Positions 17,493 to 26,397 of a stretch of 64,000 bases of DNA are shown here, one piece after another. Numbering within the stretch: the first letter of the stretch is position 1; each line of letters opens with the position of its first letter. Under the pieces are notes generated by a model, which was given only the letters and a program-made list of their open reading frames with translations, was not told the DNA's origin and searched no databases. The position numbers and the translations under genes were made by a program. This DNA is from Roseobacter sp. SK209-2-6 (lineage in GTDB: Bacteria; Pseudomonadota; Alphaproteobacteria; Rhodobacterales; Rhodobacteraceae). The DNA is taken from the NCBI RefSeq assembly GCF_000169455.1, contig NZ_AAYC01000004.1, forward strand, positions 124,001-188,000, read 5' to 3'.

Positions 17493-19040
17493 TTAACTTT
17501 GGTCGGTGATCGCGAACTTCTGTTGTTCCACCGGCGGAAGGCCGGGGTTCGGGGCTTGGAAACTGACCAAAGTTGCTCCGTTCTGGAGAGCGCTGACCTT
17601 GCAGACTAGTGCGGTTCCGTCGCGCAATTGTACATGGGCCCACCAGGGGGTACGCACCTCATTGCCGGCGACAAAATCCCTGATCTCTCCCCAGACAGAG
17701 GTTGCATTGCAGGTATCTTGCCAGACGCGCGCGGCATCCATGATAGAAACCTTTGCAAAGCTGGTGTCCGGATCCATTTTCCACAGCTCATGATAGGTGG
17801 TGTTGGAAAAGCTCATGGTGCCTTCATTAGTGAAGACGGCGATTGCTTCGTCCATCTGGTCCAGGATCGACTGACCAACCTCAAGTTCGGAACGGAACTG
17901 ACGGGTCAGGGTGACCTCCGCGGTGATATCCTCGAAGAGAAAGGCGATTGCGCCATCGGGATGTGGACGACCGGAGACGGAGTAGACCGAACCAGAGGGG
18001 AGCGACCAAGTTTCTTGATACCGGCCTTCGGCAGCGGCTTCCAACAAGTCTTCGATCTGATGACGCCAGCTGGAATAGTTCTTTGGCTCCGGCATCATGC
18101 GCTGATCGCGCAGCCGGTCAAAGAAGGTCAGCAGGGTCGGGCGAGAGCTTAGGAAACTGGCGGGAAGCGCTGTCAGATCGATCAAAACAGGATTGAACAG
18201 TACCAGCTGACGATTTCTATCAAAGATCGCTAGGCCGATCGATAGCTGTGCAAAGGTTTTTGCGAGGGTCTGGACGAAATTGCGCTGGGCGATTTCTGCG
18301 TCGACCACCGCATTTACATCAACCGCATGGCAAAGCCAGCCAGCCTCTGTCTCGGTTGTCGAGATATTGTACCAAAGGCGCTTGTCGCTCTCTGGCAGCG
18401 GGATAGAGATCCGTTCCGGTTTGCCGCTGGACATGGGTTCTTGCAGATTGCTGAACATAGGCACCGAGAAGTCGGCATTTCGACCACGCAGTTTATTGCT
18501 AAGATCATCATAGGCGAGGTTCGACCAGGTTACCAAACCTTCCTCGGACTGCAGCCAGACAGGATAGGGGGCCTGATGCACTGCGGCGCGCAATGTCGTG
18601 AGCTCTTGGTCCAGGCTTTTGTTTTGCTCTTCCAGGGTGCTGCGGCGAAGCTGGACACGGGTGATTCCATCAATCCATTCACAATGCGCTTCACGGCTTT
18701 CGGCGGAGGCGGTGCCGGAAAGAACAAGAGGGCCGACATCCTTTAGAAAGCTCGGATTTTGTGGCAGACCTGGGTAGTTTCTGGCCAATTGGTCGCGTAG
18801 CATGTTCCAGCTGAAATGCTCTGTATGCTCACCAATGAACTTGCGCGCGCCAGATGACCAGCCGATTAAACTGTCGTCATCAAACAAGAAAACAGCGTCC
18901 GTACGCCCATCTCCAACCAGGAGATCCTGCTCCATTCCCTTCGCCTTAGGCTCGGGAGAAAGCCACCACACTGCTGCCGCTGCTGTTGCGCAGCACAATG
19001 TGATCAGCATAAACCACTCGACCGAGATGATGTTCTGCAT
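17493..19040 (-). CDS. divL: DivL-like PAS-domain protein without a kinase domain
   Basis: A 515-residue protein with one N-terminal membrane segment (about 9-27), then several PAS-like regions (about 45-130, 150-245, 265-370 and 385-490), joined by a coiled-coil near 135-155. There is no histidine-kinase dimerisation or ATPase domain; the protein ends shortly after the last PAS region. In Caulobacter the full-length pseudokinase DivL, encoded next to tsaE and addB/addA-like genes, stimulates CckA and thus CtrA. In Rhodobacterales, DivL is known as a PAS-domain protein that affects CtrA. Synteny and architecture support that identity; it is an inference, not a direct match. Confidence 0.68.
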   Translation of the reverse strand: MQNIISVEWFMLITLCCATAAAAVWWLSPEPKAKGMEQDLLVGDGRTDAVFLFDDDSLIGWSSGARKFIGEHTEHFSWNMLRDQLARNYPGLPQNPSFLKDVGPLVLSGTASAESREAHCEWIDGITRVQLRRSTLEEQNKSLDQELTTLRAAVHQAPYPVWLQSEEGLVTWSNLAYDDLSNKLRGRNADFSVPMFSNLQEPMSSGKPERISIPLPESDKRLWYNISTTETEAGWLCHAVDVNAVVDAEIAQRNFVQTLAKTFAQLSIGLAIFDRNRQLVLFNPVLIDLTALPASFLSSRPTLLTFFDRLRDQRMMPEPKNYSSWRHQIEDLLEAAAEGRYQETWSLPSGSVYSVSGRPHPDGAIAFLFEDITAEVTLTRQFRSELEVGQSILDQMDEAIAVFTNEGTMSFSNTTYHELWKMDPDTSFAKVSIMDAARVWQDTCNATSVWGEIRDFVAGNEVRTPWWAHVQLRDGTALVCKVSALQNGATLVSFQAPNPGLPPVEQQKFAITDQS

Positions 19041-19129
19041 TGTTTTCCGCCTATGTCAGAGCTTTGTTGCTCCTATGGTGTCTTAAAAATGGTTAAATCA
19101 AGTTTAATTGGTTGCCAAAAAATGAATAG

Positions 19130-20521
19130 CTAAACTTCTATCCATTTATTTTCCCCCAAAGGTACGGCGTTCTCACCTTGGAGCGCATCAATCTTTGAGC
19201 GAGGCCATTTCACTTCGACATAAGCACCACAACGATCACTTGGGTGTGGGTCCGGTCTGCTGGGACCATTAGAAAAGGTCAGTTGGGCTCCAGTGCGTTC
19301 CAAGAGCGTCTTTGCGATGAACAAACCAAGGCCCATTCCACGATACTCGGGGCGCTGCTTGCGGTCACTCTCGTTCCGCCGCCGCCGCATAAATGGGTCG
19401 CCAATACGCCCCAGGAGGTGGGGCGGGAAGCCGTGGCCATCATCCATGATTTGTAGTGTGATGCTTTCCTCGTCCCATGCGGCCTCGATCCAAACCTGAG
19501 CGCGGGCGAAGTCGACGGCATTTTGAACCAGATTTCGCAACCCATGGATAATCTCGGGCTTTCGCAGGATCGTCGGCTGTTGATAGCTGCCGCCAACTAG
19601 TGGACCCTCTTCAAAGATGATGTCTTTGCCGCGGTTGAGATGTGGTTCAGCGGCTTCATGAACGACGGTTGAAAGCGGGGCCTGGCGCAGATGCAGGTCA
19701 TCTTTGCCGGCGCGCCCCATATCGCGCAGGATATCGCGGCAACGGTTGGCTTGCTCTCTGATCAGTGCGGCGTCTTCGCGCAGGTCGGGACGGTCTTCCA
19801 GTTCTTCGATCAATTCGGCACTAGTGAGTTTAATCGTCGCAAGGGGGGTGCCCAGCTCATGCGCGGCTGCAGCGACCACACCACCAAGATCGGTGAGTTT
19901 CTGCTCCCGAGAGAGTGCCAATTGGGTTGCGGCCACTGCGTCTGACATGCGCCGGATCTCGGTACTGATGCGGAATGCATAGGCGCCAATAAAGACAATC
20001 GCGATCACGATAGCGGTCCAGTTGCCAAACACAAAGACATCGGGAATACGCAGGATAAAACCCTGCTCGGTTCGCAAAGGCAGGTGAAACTCTGCCATGA
20101 GTGTGACCAGAATGATGGCGGAGCCACCGATCAACAGAGTGGAACGCAGACTCATCATTGCGGCAGAGATCGTCACCGGGGCCAGAACAAGCAGGGCAAA
20201 AGGATTGTTGAGCCCGCCTGTCAGGTAGAGCAGGAACCCGAGCTGAAGCAGGTCAAACAAGACCATCAGAAAGTTCTCAAACTCCGAGAGGCGTTTGTTT
20301 TCCGGAAACACAAAGATTGCCAAGAGATTGCTGACAACCGAAATCCCGATCGCCAGAATGCAAAGGCCTAGTTCCAGCTGCAGATTATAAAGCTGTTGTG
20401 CCACGGTGATAGCGATAACCTGGCCAGCAATGGCAACCCAACGCAAAACGATCAAGGTGCGCAAGCGGATCCAGTGGCTGCGTTCCTGCCCCTGCATGAG
20501 GCCGAATTGAGTCTCGCTCAT
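19130..20521 (-). CDS. regB: RegB/PrrB redox-sensing histidine kinase
   Basis: A 463-residue membrane sensor with six N-terminal transmembrane helices and the quinone-associated loop GGLNNPFALLVLAP. The H-box is AAHELGTPLA; the redox-active Cys is in the NRCRDILRDMG block; the ATPase shows DDGHGFPP and GMGLGLFIAK. RegB phosphorylates RegA according to the redox state of the ubiquinone pool and controls respiration, nitrogen and carbon metabolism. It is divergent from senC and regA, the canonical alphaproteobacterial arrangement. No photosynthesis genes are visible nearby, so here it probably serves respiratory control. Identification is very secure. Confidence 0.95.
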   Translation of the reverse strand: MSETQFGLMQGQERSHWIRLRTLIVLRWVAIAGQVIAITVAQQLYNLQLELGLCILAIGISVVSNLLAIFVFPENKRLSEFENFLMVLFDLLQLGFLLYLTGGLNNPFALLVLAPVTISAAMMSLRSTLLIGGSAIILVTLMAEFHLPLRTEQGFILRIPDVFVFGNWTAIVIAIVFIGAYAFRISTEIRRMSDAVAATQLALSREQKLTDLGGVVAAAAHELGTPLATIKLTSAELIEELEDRPDLREDAALIREQANRCRDILRDMGRAGKDDLHLRQAPLSTVVHEAAEPHLNRGKDIIFEEGPLVGGSYQQPTILRKPEIIHGLRNLVQNAVDFARAQVWIEAAWDEESITLQIMDDGHGFPPHLLGRIGDPFMRRRRNESDRKQRPEYRGMGLGLFIAKTLLERTGAQLTFSNGPSRPDPHPSDRCGAYVEVKWPRSKIDALQGENAVPLGENKWIEV

Positions 20522-20651
20522 CGCATCTATCCCAGTTTTGTTGCTGCTCTCAAAGCTGTGACGCCTTGTGCCAGTTGCATTGGCTGCGTTTCTTGATAGG
20601 TCTGGCGCATGACACGATCAACTCTCCTGCATCAACAACTAGTGTGATCAT

Positions 20652-21275
20652 ATGACACGTTCTTACGCAATTATCGCCGCCGCCTTTATCGCTGCTCTGG
20701 CTGGGGGCACCTGGTATGCCACCCAGGGTGGTCAGACCGGAGGGGATAAGTTTGCCCAATGTCGCAGCAGCCAGATTGCGGGCGGAACCGCTGCAATTGG
20801 TGGCCCATTGGAGCTGCTGAATGCAAATGGGGAAACCGTGACGGAGAAAGAGATCTTCACCGAGCCATCTATCCTTTACTTCGGCTATACCTTCTGCCCG
20901 GATGTTTGCCCCATGGATGTGTCTCGCAACGCTGAGACGATCGATCTTTTGGCCGAGCAGGGTATCAGCACCACGCCGGTTTTTGTCTCAATTGATCCGG
21001 ATCGCGATACGCCAGAAGTCGTGGGTGATTTTGCCTTTAACATCCATGAAAAGATGATCGGCCTCACGGGATCAATGGAGCAGGTCAAAGCAGCAAGCCG
21101 TGCCTATAAGACCTATTTCAAGAAGCAGGATGGGGACGAGGATTATTATCTGGTCGATCACTCAACCTTCTCTTACCTGGTTCTGCCAGGCGAAGGTTTT
21201 GCAGAGTTTTTCCGCCGCGACGAGACCCCGGAACAGATTGCTGAAAAAGTCTCCTGTTTCGTCGAAAACATGTGA
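20652..21275 (+). CDS. senC: SenC/PrrC, SCO-family copper chaperone
   Basis: A 207-residue SCO1/SenC protein with an N-terminal membrane anchor (about 5-23). The copper-binding CPDVC motif has Cys82 and Cys86, and the third ligand is His170 in LVDHSTF. Such proteins deliver copper to the CuA site of cytochrome c oxidase, and in the reg locus they influence redox signalling to RegB. It starts a plus-strand unit with regA about 80 bases downstream, and shares an upstream region of 130 bases with the divergent regB. Confidence 0.93.
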   Translation: MTRSYAIIAAAFIAALAGGTWYATQGGQTGGDKFAQCRSSQIAGGTAAIGGPLELLNANGETVTEKEIFTEPSILYFGYTFCPDVCPMDVSRNAETIDLLAEQGISTTPVFVSIDPDRDTPEVVGDFAFNIHEKMIGLTGSMEQVKAASRAYKTYFKKQDGDEDYYLVDHSTFSYLVLPGEGFAEFFRRDETPEQIAEKVSCFVENM

Positions 21276-21356
21276 GTTTTTCCAGCTGTTTGACCTTTCC
21301 AGGCAAGGCAGTAAAATCACATTCAAGATTACGCGTAGAACAGGTGGGGAATAGGC

Positions 21357-21911
21357 ATGGCAGAAAACGCTCTGCAGGAGATTGGATCGGATAAATCCCT
21401 CTTGCTTGTGGATGACGATGAACCTTTTCTGCGCCGGTTGGCCAAAGCGATGGAAAAGCGCGGGTTCGAAGTTGAAACCGCTGATTCTGTTGCAAGCGGC
21501 AGTGCCATAGCGACAGCGCGCCCACCCGCCTATGCGGTAGTCGATCTGCGGTTGGAAGACGGCAATGGATTGGATGTTGTCGAAGTGCTGCGCGAGAAAC
21601 GCCCGGATAGCCGCGTTGTTGTGCTGACTGGCTATGGGGCAATTGCAACCGCGGTTGCCGCAGTAAAGATCGGTGCGACGGATTACTTGTCAAAGCCCGC
21701 CGATGCCAGCGATGTAATGAATGCTCTTCTCTCTGGAGAAGATGAACTGCCGCCCCCGCCCGAAAACCCCATGAGTGCGGATCGTGTGCGCTGGGAACAT
21801 ATTCAGCGCATTTATGAGCTTTGCGATCGTAATGTTTCAGAGACAGCGCGGCGTTTGAATATGCACCGGCGCACCCTGCAACGCATCTTAGCCAAACGCA
21901 GCCCGCGTTAA
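21357..21911 (+). CDS. regA: RegA/PrrA/ActR response regulator
   Basis: A 184-residue DNA-binding regulator. The receiver domain has the acidic pocket LVDDDEPF, the phospho-acceptor VVDLRLEDG (Asp63) and the LTGYGAIATAV and YLSKPAD switch regions. A proline-rich linker (PPPPENP) joins a Fis-type helix-turn-helix near residues 150-180 with SETARRLNMHRRTLQR, which is nearly invariant across alphaproteobacterial RegA. It is the partner of RegB and a global activator and repressor of energy metabolism. It follows senC and precedes the GT61 gene by only eight bases. Confidence 0.96.
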   Translation: MAENALQEIGSDKSLLLVDDDEPFLRRLAKAMEKRGFEVETADSVASGSAIATARPPAYAVVDLRLEDGNGLDVVEVLREKRPDSRVVVLTGYGAIATAVAAVKIGATDYLSKPADASDVMNALLSGEDELPPPPENPMSADRVRWEHIQRIYELCDRNVSETARRLNMHRRTLQRILAKRSPR

Positions 21912-21919
21912 AACGCAGC

Positions 21920-23065
21920 ATGCGGGATATCTCTAATCGACCGGAGGACCAGCCCTTACCGGAAGGTGGGTGGTCGGAAGAATCCCTGGCTCTTGCGGAT
22001 GCCTGTGTGGTGCCGCCTAAGGTAAGTGCCTTGGTGCAGCCTGCAGGGGTGTTATACGCGGATGGTAGCTATTGCCCGCAGGCAGCACTCTGGCGCCGGT
22101 ATCGCCCAATAACAACGCAGCCCGAAACACCACCGACCGTCGAGAGATCTCTGAACGGGCGCTGGCTCTGGGGCGGGGTTCTTTGGGCGCATTTCGGGCA
22201 TTTCCTGGTGGAAAGCACCTCGCGCCTCTGGGGCTTGGCCCATCTAAAGCATGAAGTGCGTGGCGTTTTATTTATACCAAAACGGCCAGCAAGTGGGAGC
22301 GACATCCAAGGTTTTCACCGGGAGTTCCTTTCTCTGATTGCGCCGGAGTTGCGCATTCATGTTGCTGCCGAACCAACCAAAGTGGAAGAACTGATCGTGC
22401 CGGGGCAGGGGTTTGGTCTGGGTCGGATCACGCAGGGCACCCGAAAGTACCGCAATGCTATCCATAGTCGATTTGCCCGGGATGTCAGGCCGGACGGGCC
22501 CGAGAAGCTTTATATCTCCCGCTCTGCTCTGGGATTGGGCAAAGGGGGATTGCTAGGTGAAGAAAAGCTGGAACACTATCTGGAGGCCGAAGGCTATGAG
22601 GTGTTTCACCCGCAGGATCACAGCATGCGAGATCAGATCGCGCGATACAAAGCAGCGCGACATGTGATTGCGGCGGATGGCTCTGCGCTGCATCTCTTTG
22701 CATTGGTGGGGCGCCCGGATCAAAAAGTGGCAATCATTATGCGGCGCGAGTCCGGCGCCAGCAATCTATTGGCTGACAATGTTGCTGGTTTCTGCCGCCG
22801 CGACCCGCTGGTCATAGATGCTTTGCGTGCTGAATGGGTCCCGCAGGAAAAGCAAAGGTCGAGCCGGCTTAGCTTTGGAGAATTGAACCATAGCATCATA
22901 GGAAAAGAACTCGCCCGTCACGGGTTCATTTCCGGTGACGGGGAATGGCAAAGCCTATCACGGGCCGCCTGTCGGCGGCTCCTTGAAACAAAGGGGCTCG
23001 GCGGAGAGGGTGGCTTTGTGATGGCACCCAAGTATCGCCGGAAGCGGAAAGCGGTAAAGCAATAG
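21920..23065 (+). CDS. Glycosyltransferase family 61 protein
   Basis: A 381-residue protein resembling GT61/DUF563 glycosyltransferases. Supporting blocks are GGVLWAHFGHFLVE, with paired His in an NHFH-like motif, LYISRSALG, and the C-terminal ...VIAADGSALHLFALVG, which resembles the donor-site region of this family. It probably modifies a cell-surface polysaccharide. It begins eight bases after regA, so it may be read from the same transcript, although no functional link is evident. The last 20 residues are strongly basic. The specific sugar and acceptor cannot be predicted. Confidence 0.72.
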   Translation: MRDISNRPEDQPLPEGGWSEESLALADACVVPPKVSALVQPAGVLYADGSYCPQAALWRRYRPITTQPETPPTVERSLNGRWLWGGVLWAHFGHFLVESTSRLWGLAHLKHEVRGVLFIPKRPASGSDIQGFHREFLSLIAPELRIHVAAEPTKVEELIVPGQGFGLGRITQGTRKYRNAIHSRFARDVRPDGPEKLYISRSALGLGKGGLLGEEKLEHYLEAEGYEVFHPQDHSMRDQIARYKAARHVIAADGSALHLFALVGRPDQKVAIIMRRESGASNLLADNVAGFCRRDPLVIDALRAEWVPQEKQRSSRLSFGELNHSIIGKELARHGFISGDGEWQSLSRAACRRLLETKGLGGEGGFVMAPKYRRKRKAVKQ

Positions 23066-23112
23066 GCTAGTTGGGCAGGGGGGAGACTCCGATCCGTCTA
23101 GCCCCGACCTGC

Positions 23113-23511
23113 CTAGTTTTCGTCGGTTCTGTTCTCTTCTTCGAAAACCTTGCGGGCCGCGCGAAAACACTCCAGCGCTTGTGGGACACCACAATAGATA
23201 CCGATGACGTGGATGATTGCGCGGACTTCTTCTTTGGAAACGCCGTTGTTGCGGGCACCGCGACAGTGCAACTCCCATTCGTGCATTTTCCCCAGGGCTC
23301 CGATCATGGAGAGATTCATCATGGAACGGGTTTTTGCGTCGATGACATCGTCTCCCCAGCCAAAACCCCAGCACCAAGCGGTCATGGCCTCTTGAAAGGG
23401 ACGGGTGAAGTCGTCTGCAGCTGCAAGGTTCTTCTCAACATAATCAGCCCCTAAGGTGGCTTTTCGTTGTTCCATCCCCTTTAGAAAGAGGTCTTCGTCA
23501 AATGTGCTCAT
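23113..23511 (-). CDS. Carboxymuconolactone decarboxylase (CMD) family protein
   Basis: A 132-residue CMD-fold protein with the pattern RSMMNLSMIGALGKMHEWELHCRGARNNGVSKEEVRAI, including the ELHCRGA helix and a GVS-KEEV turn as in PcaC-type enzymes. The ATG at 23511 (MSTFDEDLF) is preferred over upstream ATGs since AAAGG is well spaced before it. PcaC decarboxylates 4-carboxymuconolactone in protocatechuate breakdown, but no other pca genes are near, so the substrate is uncertain; oxidoreductase-like relatives (AhpD type) share the fold but need a CxxC motif, not seen here. Confidence 0.8.
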   Translation of the reverse strand: MSTFDEDLFLKGMEQRKATLGADYVEKNLAAADDFTRPFQEAMTAWCWGFGWGDDVIDAKTRSMMNLSMIGALGKMHEWELHCRGARNNGVSKEEVRAIIHVIGIYCGVPQALECFRAARKVFEEENRTDEN

Positions 23512-23592
23512 CATGGCGCCTTTCATAGACTAAAAGCTGGGCTGTAGTTCCCACCTTCCCCTGCGGTTAAAACGTCGTGGTTTTGGCCTTCC

Positions 23593-24189
23593 CTAAAGCG
23601 ATGCCAAAAGCGCTTTGTGGCGCGCGACAAAGGCGCAGCGCACTTCGAGTGGCGGACGTAGTGCGATATGCAAGCCTTGAACCACTTCCGCTTTAGGAGT
23701 GCCAAACAGCTTGTTTGCCTCTTGCTCAGAAAAACCGGCGATTTGTACCGCTTCCATTCGGGCGCTGATTTTATCAGCGCGCTTGATCTGCGACTTGATT
23801 GTCTTTGGCAGCACTGCGGGCAGCCCAAAGCGGAGGTGAATAGCCGCTGTCAGCCTTTGGTCCAGCTCCTCATAGCCGGGCCCAACGGCAGCTTTCACTG
23901 GGGAGATCATGTCACCGATCACGTATTCCGGTGCATCGTGTAACAGCGCTGCGAGGCGCCATTTGATTGGTGCTTTTGGATACATACGTTTGAACAGTGC
24001 TTCAACCAAGAGGGAGTGCTCAGCAACGGAATAGGCAAAATCCCCCTGCGTTTGTCCGTTCCACCGCGCCACAAAAGCAAGACCATGCGCAATATCGCTG
24101 ATCTCAATATCCATGGGTGTCGGGTCCAGCAGATCAAGCCGACGCCCGGACAACATGCGCTGCCAGGCACGAGGAGATTTTACAGCCAT
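23593..24189 (-). CDS. HD-domain phosphohydrolase (YfbR-like)
   Basis: A 198-residue metal-dependent hydrolase. The HD signature is seen as SVAEHSLLVE, then ALLHDAPEYVIGD (His-Asp pair) and a downstream Asp in IKRADKISARMEA. The layout resembles 5'-deoxynucleotidase YfbR and related predicted hydrolases. The frame is open upstream, but the family-typical start is MAVKSPRAWQRMLSGRRLDLLDP at 24189. It is transcribed separately from the CMD gene, about 80 bases downstream. A role in nucleotide clean-up is inferred from fold only. Confidence 0.82.
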   Translation of the reverse strand: MAVKSPRAWQRMLSGRRLDLLDPTPMDIEISDIAHGLAFVARWNGQTQGDFAYSVAEHSLLVEALFKRMYPKAPIKWRLAALLHDAPEYVIGDMISPVKAAVGPGYEELDQRLTAAIHLRFGLPAVLPKTIKSQIKRADKISARMEAVQIAGFSEQEANKLFGTPKAEVVQGLHIALRPPLEVRCAFVARHKALLASL

Positions 24190-24438
24190 AGACGAGAGTT
24201 CCAGTCCCAGAGTTTTCAGGAACCTGCCTAGCGTTTCTTCCTTGCCGGCGCAAATAGCAGCGGGTGAAAAAGGACTGTTCGGGCGTGATGAACACACGAA
24301 ACCCCGCGATCTGGTGAAGGGCTGTGAGATTGAAAAACAGCCTCTCAACACCCAGATATATAGTACCGCAGGGGCCCAAATAGCCCGATAGGCATGCCCC
24401 TTTTGGTGAGAAGTGACTCAACAAAATTGGAGCTTGTC

Positions 24439-24753
24439 ATGTTCAAACGTCTACTGTCCTCCGCCCTTATCTTTGGTATGGCAGCCATTGCCCCGCCGGC
24501 TTTTGCCAACAACTGTGCCCCACGTGAGGGCCTGATCGAGCAGCTGCAAGATAGCTATTCCGAAAGTCTCTCCGCGGCTGGGCTGCAGAACTCACAGAAT
24601 ACCGACACAGTGATAGAAGTCTGGAGTTCTGATGATACCGGTACATTTACAGTGCTGGTCACGCATCCCACTGGGATCAGCTGTGTAGTTGCCTCAGGGA
24701 AGAACTATTTTGAGGTTCCTAGGCCAAAGGTTCTGCCTGGTGTGGCCAGCTAG
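24439..24753 (+). CDS. Small secreted protein of unknown function
   Basis: A 104-residue protein with a clear signal peptide (MFKRLLSSALIFGMAAIAPPAFA, cleavage near residue 23). The mature part of about 80 residues has two Cys (CAPREG and SCVVASG) that could pair in the periplasm, a helix rich in Ser/Glu/Gln and short beta-like segments. GGAG six bases before the ATG supports this start. Similar small hypothetical proteins with a NNCAPRE-like mature start occur in Rhodobacterales; none I know has a described function. It is followed by the ahcY leader with no obvious terminator between. Confidence 0.7.
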   Translation: MFKRLLSSALIFGMAAIAPPAFANNCAPREGLIEQLQDSYSESLSAAGLQNSQNTDTVIEVWSSDDTGTFTVLVTHPTGISCVVASGKNYFEVPRPKVLPGVAS

Positions 24754-24785
24754 TACCCCTTTGCCCGGCCATTCTTCACAGATGT

Positions 24786-24872
24786 TCCTTATCCGGCCAT
24801 CTTCGTTGCTTATAAACCTTTGTGGTGTTACCTCCGGCAACCAAGATTACTCGTAACCGGATAGGAGCAGAA
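24786..24872 (+). promoter_or_regulatory. Structured leader of ahcY with sequestered ribosome site
   Basis: TCCTTATCCGG (24786-24796) pairs with CCGGATAGGA (24857-24866), ten base pairs with one bulge, covering the AGGAG ribosome site. A competing fold is possible: stem GTTAC (24827-24831) / GTAAC (24853-24857), with loop bases CTCC (24832-24835) pairing to GGAG (24864-24867) as an H-type pseudoknot. Both involve the ribosome site, and they share base 24857. It does not match the SAH riboswitch consensus as I recall it. A cis-regulatory role is inferred. Confidence 0.4.
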
Positions 24873-26258
24873 ATGGCCGGGGACTATATTGTCAAAGACA
24901 TCGAGCTGGCCGGGTTTGGCCGCAAGGAATTGAACATCGCTGAAACCGAAATGCCAGGCCTGATGGCGCTGCGTGAGGAATACGGTGAAAGCAAACCGCT
25001 GAAGGGGTCGCGCATCGTGGGTTCCCTGCACATGACCATCCAGACAGCGGTTCTGATTGAAACCCTGGTGGCGCTGGGTGCGGATGTGCGTTGGGCGTCG
25101 TGCAACATCTTCTCGACCCAGGACCACGCGGCGGCGGCGATTGCGGCGGCGGATATTCCGGTCTTTGCCATCAAGGGCCAGTCGTTGGAAGAGCATTGGG
25201 ACTACCTGGACCGCTCCTTCATGTTCCCTGAAGGCCCCAACATGATCCTTGACGATGGCGGCGATGCGACGCTGTATATTCTGCTCGGCGCCAAGGCCGA
25301 AGCAGGTGAAGATCTCGGCGTGCCGACCTCGGAAGAGGAAGAGGTGATCCACGCGCAGATCAAGAAGCGCATGGCGGCCAGCCCGGGCTGGTTCACCAAG
25401 ACCCGCGAGGACATCCAGGGCGTCTCTGAAGAGACCACCACTGGCGTGCACCGTCTCTATGACCTGGTGAAGCGCGGCGAGCTGCCCTTCCCGGCGATCA
25501 ACGTGAATGATTCCGTCACCAAGTCGAAGTTCGACAACAAATACGGCTGCAAGGAATCGCTGGTCGACGGCATCCGCCGCGCCACCGACACCATGATGGC
25601 CGGCAAGGTTGCCGTGGTCTGCGGCTATGGCGACGTGGGCAAGGGTTCTGCCGCTTCCCTGCGTGGTGCAGGTGCGCGGGTGAAAGTCACCGAAGCCGAC
25701 CCGATCTGCGCGCTGCAAGCGGCCATGGACGGCTTTGAAGTGACCCTGCTGGAAGATGAGGTGGCAACCGCCGATATCTTCATCACCACCACTGGGAACA
25801 AGGACGTGATCCGCATCGAGCACATGCGCGAGATGAAGGACATGGCCATCGTCGGCAACATCGGCCACTTCGACAATGAGATTCAGGTGGCGAACCTGAA
25901 GAACCACAAGTGGACCAACATCAAGGAACAGGTGGACATGATCGAGATGCCCTCAGGCAACCGTCTGATCCTCCTGTCCGAAGGCCGCCTCTTGAACCTG
26001 GGCAATGCCACCGGCCACCCGTCGTTTGTGATGTCGGCCTCCTTTACCAACCAGGTGCTGGCTCAGATCGAGCTGTTCACCCGTGGTGATGAGTACAATA
26101 ACGAGGTCTACATCCTGCCCAAGCACCTGGACGAGAAAGTCGCCCGACTGCACCTGGGTCGTATCGGCGTCAAGCTGACCCAGCTCAGCTCTGAACAGGC
26201 CTCCTATATCGGTGTAAAACCTGAAGGCCCCTTCAAGCCTGAGCATTACCGCTACTGA
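24873..26258 (+). CDS. ahcY: S-adenosylhomocysteine hydrolase
   Basis: NAD-dependent enzyme converting S-adenosylhomocysteine to adenosine and homocysteine, relieving inhibition of methyltransferases and returning homocysteine to the methionine cycle. The 461-residue product starts [20 protein letters not shown] and shows the NAD-binding [10 protein letters not shown], the conserved SVTKSKFDN catalytic segment and the C-terminal [13 protein letters not shown]. The ribosome site AGGAG at 24863-24867 fits the ATG at 24873; upstream codons are not family-like. Codon use is strongly biased toward C/G-ending codons compared with neighbours, consistent with high expression. It ends at a strong terminator. 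Confidence 0.98.
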   Translation: MAGDYIVKDIELAGFGRKELNIAETEMPGLMALREEYGESKPLKGSRIVGSLHMTIQTAVLIETLVALGADVRWASCNIFSTQDHAAAAIAAADIPVFAIKGQSLEEHWDYLDRSFMFPEGPNMILDDGGDATLYILLGAKAEAGEDLGVPTSEEEEVIHAQIKKRMAASPGWFTKTREDIQGVSEETTTGVHRLYDLVKRGELPFPAINVNDSVTKSKFDNKYGCKESLVDGIRRATDTMMAGKVAVVCGYGDVGKGSAASLRGAGARVKVTEADPICALQAAMDGFEVTLLEDEVATADIFITTTGNKDVIRIEHMREMKDMAIVGNIGHFDNEIQVANLKNHKWTNIKEQVDMIEMPSGNRLILLSEGRLLNLGNATGHPSFVMSASFTNQVLAQIELFTRGDEYNNEVYILPKHLDEKVARLHLGRIGVKLTQLSSEQASYIGVKPEGPFKPEHYRY

Positions 26259-26288
26259 TCGTTTTCGCGAACCAGTAGGAATTTTGAG

Positions 26289-26323
26289 CCGCCCAAAGCT
26301 TCTTTGGGCGGTTTTCCTTTTTT
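26289..26323 (+). terminator. Intrinsic terminator of ahcY
   Basis: A perfect ten-base stem CCGCCCAAAG (26289-26298) / CTTTGGGCGG (26302-26311), three-base loop, followed by TTTTCCTTTTTT. It is placed 30 bases after the ahcY stop. Confidence 0.92.
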
Positions 26324-26397
26324 CCCTGTCTGCTTTGGCACTTAGCGCTAAATGAAAAGTAGAACCTTGAATCTGAAGCGGATGAGATACCGGCAAT

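Noticed and set aside
24786-24872. Canonical SAH riboswitch before ahcY
   Set aside because: The leader can fold, but the conserved core bases of the SAH riboswitch are not found; only a new or unrelated regulatory fold is proposed.
24828-25907. A 359-codon minus-strand frame opposite ahcY
   Set aside because: Antisense shadow created by the strong codon bias of ahcY; His/Arg/Asp-rich sequence with no known family.
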